Shown in pieces: positions 39,627 to 48,471 of a stretch of DNA of 64,000 bases (its first letter is position 1; each line of letters begins with the position of its first letter). The notes under the pieces were generated by a model that saw nothing but the letters and a program-made list of their open reading frames with translations, was not told the DNA's origin and did not search any database. Position numbers and translations under genes: made by a program. The DNA is from Pusillimonas caeni (GTDB taxonomy: Bacteria > Pseudomonadota > Gammaproteobacteria > Burkholderiales > Burkholderiaceae_B). The stretch lies in NCBI RefSeq assembly GCF_003545815.1, contig NZ_PDUW01000004.1, positions 248,001 through 312,000 of the forward strand. Direction: 5' to 3'.

Positions 39627-40175
39627 ATGAAAACCGTAGGCGACAAGCTCGAGCCGTTCAAAGTCACCGGCGTCAAGCCGGGCTTCAATCTGCCCGAGGA
39701 AAACGGGGTGTCGGCCTTCGAAGACATCACCGAAAGCTCGTTTCCGGGCAGATGGAAGGTCATCTACTTCTATCCCAAGGACTTTACCTACGTATGTCCC
39801 ACCGAGATCGTCGGCTTCGACCAGCTCAGCGCGCAATTCGAAGAGCGCGACACGATACTGATGGGCGGTTCGGTCGACAATGAATACGTCAAGCTCGCGT
39901 GGCGGCGTGCAGACCCCGAACTGGACAAGCTGAGCCACTACCAGTTTGCCGACATCACGGGCTCGCTCATCGACCAGCTGGGCATACGCCGCAAGTCCGA
40001 AGGGGTGGCCCTGCGGGCCACCTTCATCGTCGATCCCGACAACGTCATCCAGCACGTGTCGGTCAACAACCTCGACGTCGGGCGCAATCCCGAAGAGGTC
40101 TTGCGCGTGCTCGACGGCTTGCAGACCGAAGAGCTGTGCGCCTGCAACCGCCGCATCGGCGGCGCGACGCTGTAG
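39627..40175 (+). CDS. ahpC: Peroxiredoxin AhpC, AhpD-dependent type
   Basis: A 182-residue 2-Cys peroxiredoxin that reduces hydroperoxides. The peroxidatic C57 is in FTYVCPTEI. The C-terminus carries LCACNRR with C171 and C173, the arrangement of mycobacterial AhpC (C174/C176), which is recycled by AhpD rather than AhpF. Neither ahpD nor ahpF lies in the window. AAGGAGAG 5-10 nt before ATG 39627 decides the start against one 8 codons upstream. It ends 4 bp from the convergent hydrolase gene, with no room for a terminator. Confidence 0.93.
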   Translation: MKTVGDKLEPFKVTGVKPGFNLPEENGVSAFEDITESSFPGRWKVIYFYPKDFTYVCPTEIVGFDQLSAQFEERDTILMGGSVDNEYVKLAWRRADPELDKLSHYQFADITGSLIDQLGIRRKSEGVALRATFIVDPDNVIQHVSVNNLDVGRNPEEVLRVLDGLQTEELCACNRRIGGATL

Positions 40176-40179
40176 AAGC

Positions 40180-42003
40180 CTAGCGTTCGACGGCCTTTCT
40201 CAGGCTGTCGAGCAGTTTTTCCGCCATGTCGGGGTCTTCGAAGTTGGACGCGGCCCGGACGCCGGCCGAACTGGCCTTCAAGGCCTCCGGCTTATCGTCG
40301 AAAGGCAAGGGCTTGCCCTGGCACTCGGTCAGGCGCTGCGAGGGCTCCTTGCCCAACAGATGATCCATGACCGCAAGGTCGACGCACTCGGTTTGATATA
40401 CGATGAGGCCGTGGGCGCCTTCGTTCTGGACGCGCACCATATGGGCGGCCGGAAGCTGTTCGAAGGTTTCCATGGCGCCGCTGAGCGGCGTGGGCACATC
40501 GAACTGGCTTTGCAGCATCAGCAGCGGTGCATCCTTCAGGCTTTCCATTGAAGGCTTGGCTACGTTGGCCTTCCAGTCCCAGTAAAGACAAGGCTGCTTG
40601 GCGACCCGATTGCTGGCGATGGGCAGCGTTTGGGCCTGTTCGAAACCCGTGTCGATCCAGAACGCCTGGTCTTTATTTGCAAGAGGCTCGTCGTTGCAAA
40701 CCACCGTATCCCAGACGGCCCCTCCAGTGTCGAGCGCAAACAGGTCGGGCTCGGCATAGAAGTTGGGGTCCTGCAGCATCCTGAGGCGCTGGACCAGATG
40801 CGAAGCCCTTCGCTTGAACAGCTCGTTGAGTGCTTCGTCGGCAAAGTAAGGGCCGCCGTTTATGAAGGCGATTTCTATGTCATTGAGCGACTTGCCCTGG
40901 CCGATGAGTTTCTGGGTTTCGATGGCGGCCTTGACGGAAGAAAGATAGCCGGGAATGACCGTCCGTTCGGCCCTGAAGCTTCCGCCGGTGTCGAGCAGGG
41001 CCTGGGTGACCTCGTGGCCCACGGTGTTCAGGTCGTCGACGATGGACTGGGCGCTTGTCCCCATGCCGAAGACATCGTCGTGCCTGGCGGCATACGGCGC
41101 CACATATTCCTTGAACGTGTGCACCTGCCCGTTCACATAGCTGATGGACGCATTGTGAATCGACTTGCTGAAGTTCATATTGCTGTCCAGCACCATGGGG
41201 CCCACTTTGTCGGGGAAGATGCCGGCATACCAGAAGCCCAGCCAAGTGCCGTACGATATCCCGTAGTAATGGAATTTTTCATCGCCCAGCAGATGGCGCA
41301 TCAAATCCATGTCGCGTGCCGTGGCGTCGGTGTGGATGTAGTCGGCAACGGGGTTTTTCTGGCAATTGCTGGCCGTATAGCGCGCGATATCCGTCAGCCG
41401 GCGAATATTCTCGGCGCCATCGCCCCACTTGGTGTCGTCCGTCGGATAAATGAGCTCGTTGCCGACACACACGATATTGGTGCTGGCGCCCACTCCGCGC
41501 GGTGAAAAGCCCACGAAGTTATATGCTGCGCCCACCTCTTTGTATTTTCTGCCCAGTGCGGAATCCTCGTTTCCATTCGACAGCAGCATGGAAAACAGCA
41601 GGGAATTCATCTGGCCGTCGCCTCCCGGCCCGCCGGGATTGAAAAACAGATTGGGTTTTGTCTCGGCCGCCTCGGCGGCTTTTACACGCAGCATCGACAC
41701 CGAAATCTGCAAACCATCCGGATTCTGATAGTCCAACGGGGCTTTGATGTCGGCGCACTGTACGCGGTCTCCCAGCTTGGCAGCGTGCTGCGCGAAATCG
41801 GCGGATGGCCCGTTTTCGGCGATATACCGGCTGCAGTCGCTCCAGTTGACCGTTTGGTTCTTATAGAAGGCAAGGGGATCGGGCTCCGGCTTGGGGGTGG
41901 GCTTGCCGTCGCCCCCGCTGCCGCCGCAAGCGGCCAGAGTAAGCGCCGCGGCGCAAGAAAGAAGAGTGATCGATACTTTCACGGGGATAAGGGGCGAGGT
42001 CAT
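40180..42003 (-). CDS. TAP-like alpha/beta hydrolase, lipoprotein
   Basis: A 607-residue secreted hydrolase. The N-terminus has a lipoprotein signal ending in the lipobox LAAC-GG, then a Gly/Pro/Lys linker, so it is probably anchored in the envelope. S250 in YYGISYGTW is the nucleophile of an alpha/beta-hydrolase fold, with FNPGGPGG as oxyanion region. The C-terminal part (LLMLQSQFDVPTPLSGA, NEGAHGLIVYQTECVD) fits the TAP C-terminal domain and provides Asp and His. Relatives are proline-specific tri- or aminopeptidases; the substrate here is not known. Local base composition appears more AT-rich than neighbours, so acquisition by transfer is possible. Confidence 0.86.
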   Translation of the reverse strand: MTSPLIPVKVSITLLSCAAALTLAACGGSGGDGKPTPKPEPDPLAFYKNQTVNWSDCSRYIAENGPSADFAQHAAKLGDRVQCADIKAPLDYQNPDGLQISVSMLRVKAAEAAETKPNLFFNPGGPGGDGQMNSLLFSMLLSNGNEDSALGRKYKEVGAAYNFVGFSPRGVGASTNIVCVGNELIYPTDDTKWGDGAENIRRLTDIARYTASNCQKNPVADYIHTDATARDMDLMRHLLGDEKFHYYGISYGTWLGFWYAGIFPDKVGPMVLDSNMNFSKSIHNASISYVNGQVHTFKEYVAPYAARHDDVFGMGTSAQSIVDDLNTVGHEVTQALLDTGGSFRAERTVIPGYLSSVKAAIETQKLIGQGKSLNDIEIAFINGGPYFADEALNELFKRRASHLVQRLRMLQDPNFYAEPDLFALDTGGAVWDTVVCNDEPLANKDQAFWIDTGFEQAQTLPIASNRVAKQPCLYWDWKANVAKPSMESLKDAPLLMLQSQFDVPTPLSGAMETFEQLPAAHMVRVQNEGAHGLIVYQTECVDLAVMDHLLGKEPSQRLTECQGKPLPFDDKPEALKASSAGVRAASNFEDPDMAEKLLDSLRKAVER

Positions 42004-42132
42004 GGAGAGAAAGGTTTAGTTACCAACGGGAACTTTTTTTGTCGCAGTATACAGGCGCGCTGTACGCGCCGGAAGTCCCGGGTTCACCCCGGCATGACGA
42101 TGGCGGCAGAAGGGAAAAGAGAGATCTACAGG

Positions 42133-42618
42133 CTAGCTGCGGGCCAGCAGCGCGACCACGGTGGCCGCTATGCCCTCCTTGCGGCCCAGGTGGCCCAGGC
42201 CTTCGTTGGTCTTGGCCTTGATGTTGACGGCGCTGGCTTCCAGGCCCAGGTCGGCGGCGATATGGGCCGCCATGGCGGGCGCGTGCGGACCGATCTTGGG
42301 CGCCTGGGCATGCACGGTGGCGTCGAGGTTCACTGCCTTCCAGCCCGCCGCTTCCACCTTGGCATAGGCTTCGCGCAGCAGACGGCGGCTGTCGGCTCCC
42401 TGGTAGGCCGGATCGGTATCGGGAAAGTGCCTCCCGATGTCACCCAGCCCCGCGGCGCCCAGCAAAGCATCGGTGACGGCATGCAGCAGCACGTCGGCAT
42501 CCGAATGCCCCGCCAGACCGTGCGTATGGGGAATCTCGACCCCGCCTATGATCAGCGGCCGGCCCTCGACCAGCGCATGCACGTCGAAACCCTGCCCCAC
42601 CCGAAAGGGAACGCTCAT
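42133..42618 (-). CDS. ispF: 2-C-methyl-D-erythritol 2,4-cyclodiphosphate synthase
   Basis: A 161-residue IspF of the MEP isoprenoid pathway, producing MEcPP. The metal ligands D12, H14 (GFDVHAL) and H46 are present, shifted by 4 from E. coli D8/H10/H42. [18 protein letters not shown] and [13 protein letters not shown] are diagnostic. ATG 42618 overlaps the ispD stop (ATGA); an in-frame ATG two codons upstream is also possible. The ispD-ispF order places consecutive-pathway enzymes (with IspE between them) in one operon. Confidence 0.96.
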   Translation of the reverse strand: MSVPFRVGQGFDVHALVEGRPLIIGGVEIPHTHGLAGHSDADVLLHAVTDALLGAAGLGDIGRHFPDTDPAYQGADSRRLLREAYAKVEAAGWKAVNLDATVHAQAPKIGPHAPAMAAHIAADLGLEASAVNIKAKTNEGLGHLGRKEGIAATVVALLARS

Positions 42619-43361
42619 AACCATTTTTCCATCAGTTCGAAATCTTCCGGCCAGGTCACCTTGAAATTGCGCACCGAGCCCGGCACGAGCCGGGGCCTGT
42701 GGCCGGCCAGCTCCATGGCCGACGCCTCGTCGGTGACGGGCCGATGGGCCGCCTGAGCCTGCTCCAGGGCGTGCAATAGCTTGTGCGCGAGAAACATCTG
42801 GGGAGTCTGCGCCGTCCACAAGGCCTCGCGGTCGACGGTCGAATGCACCACGTAGCCGCTGTCTGTGGTACCCGCCCCGCCCGTCAGCAGGCAGGCGTCG
42901 CGCTCGGCCTCCACGGCCCGCTTGACGGTGTCGGCCACCGGCAAAGCCAGCAAGCCGCCCGTTCCGTGAGCAAGGCAGGAGTCGATCAGCCTGGCCAGGG
43001 CCTGGGCCGGCAGGCCGGGACGGGCCGCGTCATGCACCAGGACCCAGTCCTTGGGTCCCGGCGCGGCCTCGCGCAGGGCGGCCATGACGGTCCGGGCGCG
43101 GGTAGGCCCGCCGCAAGGGCGAACCGCCACCCGGGAGAGGCCGGCCAGGGCCGGCCCGGCCAGGTCGTCGCCCGCCGCCACGGCCACCAGCACGCGCTCG
43201 ATGCGCGCGTCGGCCAGCAGCGCCCGCACCGCGTGCCGCAGCATGGGTTCGCCGCGCAAAAGGCGGTATTGCTTGGGCTGAGGCGTCTGATCCGGCGCCG
43301 GCTGCTGCGCGCGCTGGCCGACCCCCGCGGCCGGAACGATGGCGATCAATTTATCTGGCAT
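42615..43361 (-). CDS. ispD: 2-C-methyl-D-erythritol 4-phosphate cytidylyltransferase
   Basis: A 248-residue IspD that couples MEP to [11 protein letters not shown] is the CTP-binding loop, followed by PKQY, and VHDAARPGL and TQTPQ-type motifs (WTAQTPQMF) are seen. Between GQR and PKQY there are about 11 residues ([11 protein letters not shown]) where E. coli-type enzymes have about 6, a small insertion in the nucleotide loop. It diverges from mfd across only 27 bp. Confidence 0.95.
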   Translation of the reverse strand: MPDKLIAIVPAAGVGQRAQQPAPDQTPQPKQYRLLRGEPMLRHAVRALLADARIERVLVAVAAGDDLAGPALAGLSRVAVRPCGGPTRARTVMAALREAAPGPKDWVLVHDAARPGLPAQALARLIDSCLAHGTGGLLALPVADTVKRAVEAERDACLLTGGAGTTDSGYVVHSTVDREALWTAQTPQMFLAHKLLHALEQAQAAHRPVTDEASAMELAGHRPRLVPGSVRNFKVTWPEDFELMEKWL

Positions 43362-43388
43362 GCAAAGATTTTATAATGACAGCCTGAA
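43362..43388. promoter_or_regulatory. 27-bp divergent spacer ispD / mfd with TATAAT
   Basis: The spacer carries TATAAT on the plus strand (43372-43377), which would place the mfd start point about 5 nt before its ATG. The overlapping TATAAA on the minus strand would do the same for ispD. No good -35 is visible at either side and no Shine-Dalgarno precedes mfd, so short-leader or leaderless transcripts are possible. Confidence 0.35.
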
Positions 43389-46300
43389 ATGGCTACGACT
43401 TCTTCCCTTTTGCTTCCTTCCATTCCTTCCATTCCGTCCCTCATCAAGGCCCTCAAGCCCGGCCAGCGCCACGCGGCGCCGACCCCGCCCGGCTCGGGCG
43501 ATGCCTGGCTGCTGGCCGACCTGGCGCGGCAGGCATCGCGCCCTCTCGTCGTCCTGTGCGCCGACCCTTTGACGGCACAGCGCCTGGCCGATGAAATCAG
43601 GCTGTTCGCGCCGCAATTGCGCATACGGCAGCTGCCCGATTGGGAAACCCTGCCCTACGATAATTTCTCGCCGCACCAGGATCTGATTTCAGAACGGCTG
43701 CAGACGCTTCATGCCCTGCTGCAGGGTACGGTCGACATTCTGACGGTGCCCGTGACGACGGCGCTGTACCGCCTGGCCCCGCCCGCCTTCCTGGCCGCCT
43801 ATACCTTCTCGTTCCGGCAAGGCGACCAGCTCGATGAAGAAAGCCTGCGCCGTCAACTGACCCTGGCCAATTATTCTCACGTCACGCAGGTTACCGCGCC
43901 CGGAGAGTTCTGCATACGCGGCGGCCTCATCGACCTGTTCCCGATGGGATCGGTGCTGCCCTACCGGCTGGACCTTTTCGACGACGAGATCGAATCCATC
44001 CGGGCTTTCGACGTCGACAGCCAGCGCAGCCTCTACCCGGTCAAAGAGGTGCAATTGCTGCCCGGCCGCGAGTTTCCCATGGACGAGGCCGCGCGCAACC
44101 GTTTTCGTGCGGGTTTTCGCGAGTTCATCGAAGGCGATCCCTCGCGCGCCCTGCCCTACAAGGACATCGGCAACGGCATCGCGTTTGCCGGCGTGGAATA
44201 CTATCTGCCCCTTTTCTTCGAAGAAACCGCCACTCTCTTCGATTATCTGCCCGCCGATACACTGACCGTTTCAGTGGGCGACATCGACGAAGCCATGCGC
44301 GGCTTCGCCCAGGATACGCATAGCCGCTACCAGTTCCTGAAAAGCGACCGCGAACGGCCGGTGCTGCCTCCCGGCATGCTGTTCCTGGATTCCGAAGCGC
44401 TGTTCCTGCGGCTCAAGGACTTTGCCCGACTGGCCCTGACTGCCGGCGGGTCGCATCCCGATTTTTCAAGCGTGCCCGACGTCTCGGTAGCGCGGCGGGC
44501 CGAGAACCCGCTGGCGCGCCTGCAGGCCACGCTGCAACAGCCGGAATTGCGGCTGGCGCTGTGCGCCGACTCGGCCGGGCGACGGGAGACCCTGCTGCAG
44601 ATGCTGGCCGAATTCGGCATCGCGCCCGACGCCGGGGCCGATACGCTGCAGGAGTTCCTCGACAACGACAACCATTTCAGCGTCATCGTGGCGCCGCTGG
44701 CGGCCGGATTCTTCCTGCCCGGCAGCCGCCTGATGCTGCTGACCGAGAACGACCTTTATCCCAACCAAACGCATGCTCTGCGCCGCAGGCGCCGAGCCCA
44801 GGAGCGCAGCAGCGATGTCGAGGCCATGGTGCGCGATCTGTCGGAGCTGCGCGAAGGCGACCCGGTCGTCCACGCCCAGCACGGCATAGGCCGCTACCAC
44901 GGCCTGGTCGACATGGATCTGGGCGAAGGCAAGATGGAGTTCCTGCATCTGGAGTACGCCAACGGCAGCACGCTTTATGTGCCGGTCTCCCAGCTGCACG
45001 TCATCGCCCGCTACAGCGGCGCCGACCCCGAAAGCGCTCCCCTGCATCAGCTGGGCTCGGGCCAGTGGGACAAGGCCCGCCGCAAGGCGGCGCGACAGGT
45101 GCGCGACGCCGCGGCCGAACTGCTGGCGCTTTATGCCCTGCGCGCCGCGCGCGAAGGCTACGCTTTCAAGCTGCCGCTGAACGACTACGAGGCCTTCGCC
45201 GAAGGCTTCGGCTTCGAAGAGACGCCCGACCAGTCTGCGGCCATCGAGGCCGTCATCGGCGACATGACCTCGGGCAAGCCCATGGACCGGCTCGTCTGCG
45301 GCGACGTGGGCTTCGGCAAGACCGAGGTCGCCTTGCGCGCCGCCTTCCTGGCGGTGGCCAACAACAAGCAGGTGGCGCTGCTCTGTCCCACCACGCTGCT
45401 GGCCGAGCAGCACGCGCAGACCTTTGCCGACCGCTTCGCGGACTGGCCGGTAAAGGTGGTCGAGCTGTCGCGCTTCCGTTCCAGCAAGGAAGTGGCGGCG
45501 GCGGTGCAGGGCCTGAAGGACGGGACGGTGGACATCGTCATCGGCACGCACAAGATTCTGTCCAAAGAGGTTTCGTTCAAGCGTCTGGGCCTGGTCATCA
45601 TCGACGAGGAACACCGTTTCGGCGTGCGCCAGAAGGAAGCCCTCAAGGCGCTACGCGCCGAGGTCGACGTGCTGACGCTCACGGCCACCCCTATTCCGCG
45701 CACCCTGGGCATGTCCCTGGAAGGCATACGCGACTTCTCGGTCATTGCCACCGCGCCGCAAAAGCGCCTGGCCATCAAGACTTTCGTGCGACGCGAAGAC
45801 AACAGCACCATACGCGAAGCACTGCTGCGCGAACTGAAGCGCGGCGGCCAGGTGTACTTCCTGCACAACGAGGTCGAGACCATCCACAACCGGCGCGCAC
45901 GGCTCGAAGAGCTCGTGCCCGAGGCCCGCATTGCGGTCGCCCACGGCCAGATGCCGGAGCGCGAACTCGAGGAGGTGATGAAAGGCTTTTACCAGCAGCG
46001 CTACAACGTGCTGCTGTGCACCACCATCATCGAAACGGGCATCGACGTGCCTTCGGCCAACACCATCGTCATCCACCGCGCGGACCGGCTGGGCCTGGCC
46101 CAGCTGCATCAGTTGCGCGGCCGCGTCGGCCGCTCGCACCATCAGGCCTATGCCTATCTGCTGACCCCGGGCGAGGACGCCATCACCAGCAACGCCAAGA
46201 AGCGGCTGGAAGCCATCCAGGCCATGGAGGAGCTGGGCGCCGGCTTCTACCTCGCCATGCACGACCTCGAGATACGCGGCACGGGCGAAGTGCTGGGCGA

Positions 46301-46886
46301 ATCGCAATCGGGCAACATCCATGAAATCGGCTTCTCGATGTATTCGGAAATGCTGAACACGGCGGTGCGCGCGCTGAAGGCCGGCGAAGAGCCCGACCTG
46401 GAAACGCCCTTCGCGTCGACCTGCGAAGTCAATCTGCATGCTTCGGCGCTGCTGCCTCCGGACTACTGCCCCGATGTGCATGCGCGGCTGGGGATGTACA
46501 AGAAGCTTTCGCACGCACGCAGCGAAGACGACCTCATCCTGATCCAGGAAGAGCTGATCGACCGCTACGGGAAACTGCCCGAGGCGGCGCAGACGCTGCT
46601 GGCCACCCACCGGCTGCGCCTCATCGCCGAGCCGCTGGGCATCATCAAGATAGACGCCAGCGAAAGCCAGGCCATGATACAGTTTTGCGCCAAGCCCAAT
46701 ATCGATCCGATGCGCATCATCCAGCTGGTGCAAACCCAGCGGCACGTGAAGCTTGCGGGACAGGACCGCATCAAGATCGAGATCAAGCCGGCGCCCGGCG
46801 GCAAGGACGATTCGCGTCAGGCCCAGGCCGGCAAGGTCGCGACCCGTATCGACGCAGTGCGGTCGGTGCTGCGTGCGCTGGCGTAG
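43389..46886 (+). CDS. mfd: Transcription-repair coupling factor Mfd
   Basis: A 1165-residue Mfd. It displaces RNA polymerase stalled at DNA lesions and recruits UvrA. Order: UvrB-homology region (1-~350), a linker, the RNA-polymerase-interacting CarD-like domain (~480-550, GDPVVHAQHGIGRYHGL), a RecG-like translocase (Walker A GDVGFGKTEVALRAAF near 638, DEEHRFGV near 738, QLRGRVGRS) and the TRCF C-terminal domain. Length is close to E. coli Mfd (1148). Start ATG 43389 lies in a very short divergent spacer with no clear ribosome binding site. Confidence 0.97.
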   Translation: MATTSSLLLPSIPSIPSLIKALKPGQRHAAPTPPGSGDAWLLADLARQASRPLVVLCADPLTAQRLADEIRLFAPQLRIRQLPDWETLPYDNFSPHQDLISERLQTLHALLQGTVDILTVPVTTALYRLAPPAFLAAYTFSFRQGDQLDEESLRRQLTLANYSHVTQVTAPGEFCIRGGLIDLFPMGSVLPYRLDLFDDEIESIRAFDVDSQRSLYPVKEVQLLPGREFPMDEAARNRFRAGFREFIEGDPSRALPYKDIGNGIAFAGVEYYLPLFFEETATLFDYLPADTLTVSVGDIDEAMRGFAQDTHSRYQFLKSDRERPVLPPGMLFLDSEALFLRLKDFARLALTAGGSHPDFSSVPDVSVARRAENPLARLQATLQQPELRLALCADSAGRRETLLQMLAEFGIAPDAGADTLQEFLDNDNHFSVIVAPLAAGFFLPGSRLMLLTENDLYPNQTHALRRRRRAQERSSDVEAMVRDLSELREGDPVVHAQHGIGRYHGLVDMDLGEGKMEFLHLEYANGSTLYVPVSQLHVIARYSGADPESAPLHQLGSGQWDKARRKAARQVRDAAAELLALYALRAAREGYAFKLPLNDYEAFAEGFGFEETPDQSAAIEAVIGDMTSGKPMDRLVCGDVGFGKTEVALRAAFLAVANNKQVALLCPTTLLAEQHAQTFADRFADWPVKVVELSRFRSSKEVAAAVQGLKDGTVDIVIGTHKILSKEVSFKRLGLVIIDEEHRFGVRQKEALKALRAEVDVLTLTATPIPRTLGMSLEGIRDFSVIATAPQKRLAIKTFVRREDNSTIREALLRELKRGGQVYFLHNEVETIHNRRARLEELVPEARIAVAHGQMPERELEEVMKGFYQQRYNVLLCTTIIETGIDVPSANTIVIHRADRLGLAQLHQLRGRVGRSHHQAYAYLLTPGEDAITSNAKKRLEAIQAMEELGAGFYLAMHDLEIRGTGEVLGESQSGNIHEIGFSMYSEMLNTAVRALKAGEEPDLETPFASTCEVNLHASALLPPDYCPDVHARLGMYKKLSHARSEDDLILIQEELIDRYGKLPEAAQTLLATHRLRLIAEPLGIIKIDASESQAMIQFCAKPNIDPMRIIQLVQTQRHVKLAGQDRIKIEIKPAPGGKDDSRQAQAGKVATRIDAVRSVLRALA

Positions 46887-46996
46887 GCGCCGCCGGCGCA
46901 CTGCGCTTCGAGCCGGCCCGCCGCAAGAACCGCGTCGGGCCTTCCGGCACAATTACCGATTCATCAACCCCCTTGTATCCCTAAGACTCTCCAGCC

Positions 46997-47842
46997 ATGA
47001 GCCACCTCATACTCCAGTCCCCCGCGCTTCGCGCCGAGAACGTTGAACAGATCGCCGCGCTGGCCAACGCCCAAGGCGTGCATAGCCTCGGCAACACCGC
47101 GGCCCACCTGCTGGGCGTCGACGAAGGCGAACGCGGCGAGATCGGCCGGCGCTGCGATGACCTGGGCATCGACTACGCGTTTCTGGACAGCATCCGCAGC
47201 CTGTCGGAATGCAGGATACTGGCCATGGACATGGACTCGACGCTGATCAACATCGAATGCATCGACGAGATCGCGGACATGGTGGGCCGCAAGTCTCAGG
47301 TCGCGGCGATCACCGAGGCGGCGATGCGCGGCGAGATCGCCGACTTCGCCGAAAGCCTGCGCCGCCGCGTCGCCCTGCTCGAAGGCGTGCAGGCCTCAGA
47401 CCTGGAGCGCGTCTACGTCGAGCGCCTGTGCCTGAACGCGGGGGCGGAACGGTTGATCGAAACGGCGCATGCGGCGGGCGTGAAGACGCTGCTGGTGTCG
47501 GGCGGCTTCACGCTGTTCACGCAAAGGCTGAAGGAACGACTGGGCCTGGACGAGGCGCACGCCAATGTGCTGGAAGTGGAAAACGGGGTCCTGACGGGCA
47601 AGGTGCTGGGGCCGATCGTGGATGCGCAGGGCAAGGCGGACCGGGTTTCGGACCTGGCTCGGCGGCTGGGCGCGACGAAGGACCAGATCATCGCGCTGGG
47701 CGACGGCGCGAACGACTTGAAGATGCTTGCGCTGGCGGGATATTCGGTGGCCTATCGGGCCAAGCCGGTGGTGCGTGAGCAGACGCGGTTTGCGATCAAC
47801 TACAGTGGGCTGGATGCAGTGTTGAATTGGTTCAAGGCTTAA
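46997..47842 (+). CDS. serB: Phosphoserine phosphatase SerB
   Basis: A 281-residue HAD-family phosphatase for the last step of serine synthesis. Motif I is MDMDSTL (D78 nucleophile, D80), motif II VSGGFTLFT, motif III lysine in the QGKADRVSD region, and motif IV LGDGANDLKML. The first ~70 residues form a short N-terminal domain, smaller than in E. coli SerB. Downstream lies the long repeat-filled gap with no clear terminator next to the stop. Confidence 0.96.
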   Translation: MSHLILQSPALRAENVEQIAALANAQGVHSLGNTAAHLLGVDEGERGEIGRRCDDLGIDYAFLDSIRSLSECRILAMDMDSTLINIECIDEIADMVGRKSQVAAITEAAMRGEIADFAESLRRRVALLEGVQASDLERVYVERLCLNAGAERLIETAHAAGVKTLLVSGGFTLFTQRLKERLGLDEAHANVLEVENGVLTGKVLGPIVDAQGKADRVSDLARRLGATKDQIIALGDGANDLKMLALAGYSVAYRAKPVVREQTRFAINYSGLDAVLNWFKA

Positions 47843-47887
47843 GGTTTGACGACGCTGCGTCACCAGTAAGGTTCTTTGTTCTAGTCC

Positions 47888-48077
47888 CGTCCCTGCGCTG
47901 CGGGGGTGTGCTTGGGCGGGCAGCGGCGGTCGGCCCTTCGGGCACGCCTGTCCGCTTCGTCCGGGGCTTACGCCCTCTCCCTTCAGCGGCGCCTGGCTCT
48001 CCCACCAATGCCCGCCCAAGCACACCCCCACATCACAGGGACTGCACCGGAGTAAGTAGACGGCTCGCGTGCGAGGC
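47888..48077. repeat. Inverted-repeat modules A/A' and B' of a complex intergenic element
   Basis: Arms 47889-47922 and 48009-48042 are inverted copies: 21 inner positions (47902-47922 with 48009-48029) and 7 outer positions match perfectly around a mismatched middle, separated by an 86-nt loop. Module B' (48049-48077) follows and is a perfect 29-nt reverse complement of 20468-20496. A single-mismatch copy of 47888-47911 also sits at 20500-20523. No transposase is present and the overlapping short frames do not look coding. Confidence 0.8.
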
Positions 48078-48097
48078 CACACAATTCGAAATCTTGA

Positions 48098-48316
48098 GGC
48101 GCGGGGCGGGTGGGTATTTTGGGCGACGTCCGAGCAAGCCGAGTACCCTGTCATTTTCGGGGAGGCAAGCCCGCAGCTGTTTGAGCGGCCGCTTGGCGGA
48201 CCACTGGTCCGCCGCCGCGAGTTCTGCGGGCGCCCCGAAAATGATAGGGTAGGAGGGAAGCCCGGCGCAGCCGGGCCGCAGCGAGCGGCGCCCAAAATAC
48301 CCACCCGCCCCGCGCC
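48098..48316. repeat. 219-bp nested palindrome (module C), MITE-like candidate
   Basis: The termini 48098-48125 and 48289-48316 are perfect 28-nt inverted repeats. Inside are 48144-48162 with 48233-48251 (18 of 19 paired, the odd one G-U in RNA), 48169-48176 with 48224-48231 (8 of 8), and the central palindrome 48195-48213. All nest around one centre, so the whole segment can fold into one long hairpin; a side hairpin lies at 48261-48275. Its left end matches 20442-20468. With 47888-48077 it fills most of the 629-bp gap between serB and the DUF2818-like gene; 48317-48471 holds nothing I recognise. Confidence 0.85.
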
Positions 48317-48471
48317 GGCTTAAGTACTTATATGGTTGAAGTGTCGGAGCAGAGAGACATTAAGAACTTGCGACCGCCTAGCGTACCGACCGTTCAAGTA
48401 TTCTCCCACCCCACTTATTACCGTCGATAAGGAACTGAGCAGCGCAAGGTTAACCATGGCGACCGAGCAGC

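Noticed and set aside
40180-42003. TAP-like hydrolase as part of a genomic island
   Set aside because: Only this one gene appears less GC-rich; no integrase, tRNA or repeats flank it, so an island is not supported.
48069-48323. Short open frames across the repeat block (also 47827-48252)
   Set aside because: They run through the arms of perfect inverted repeats, so their protein sequence is dictated by the palindrome; no start signals.
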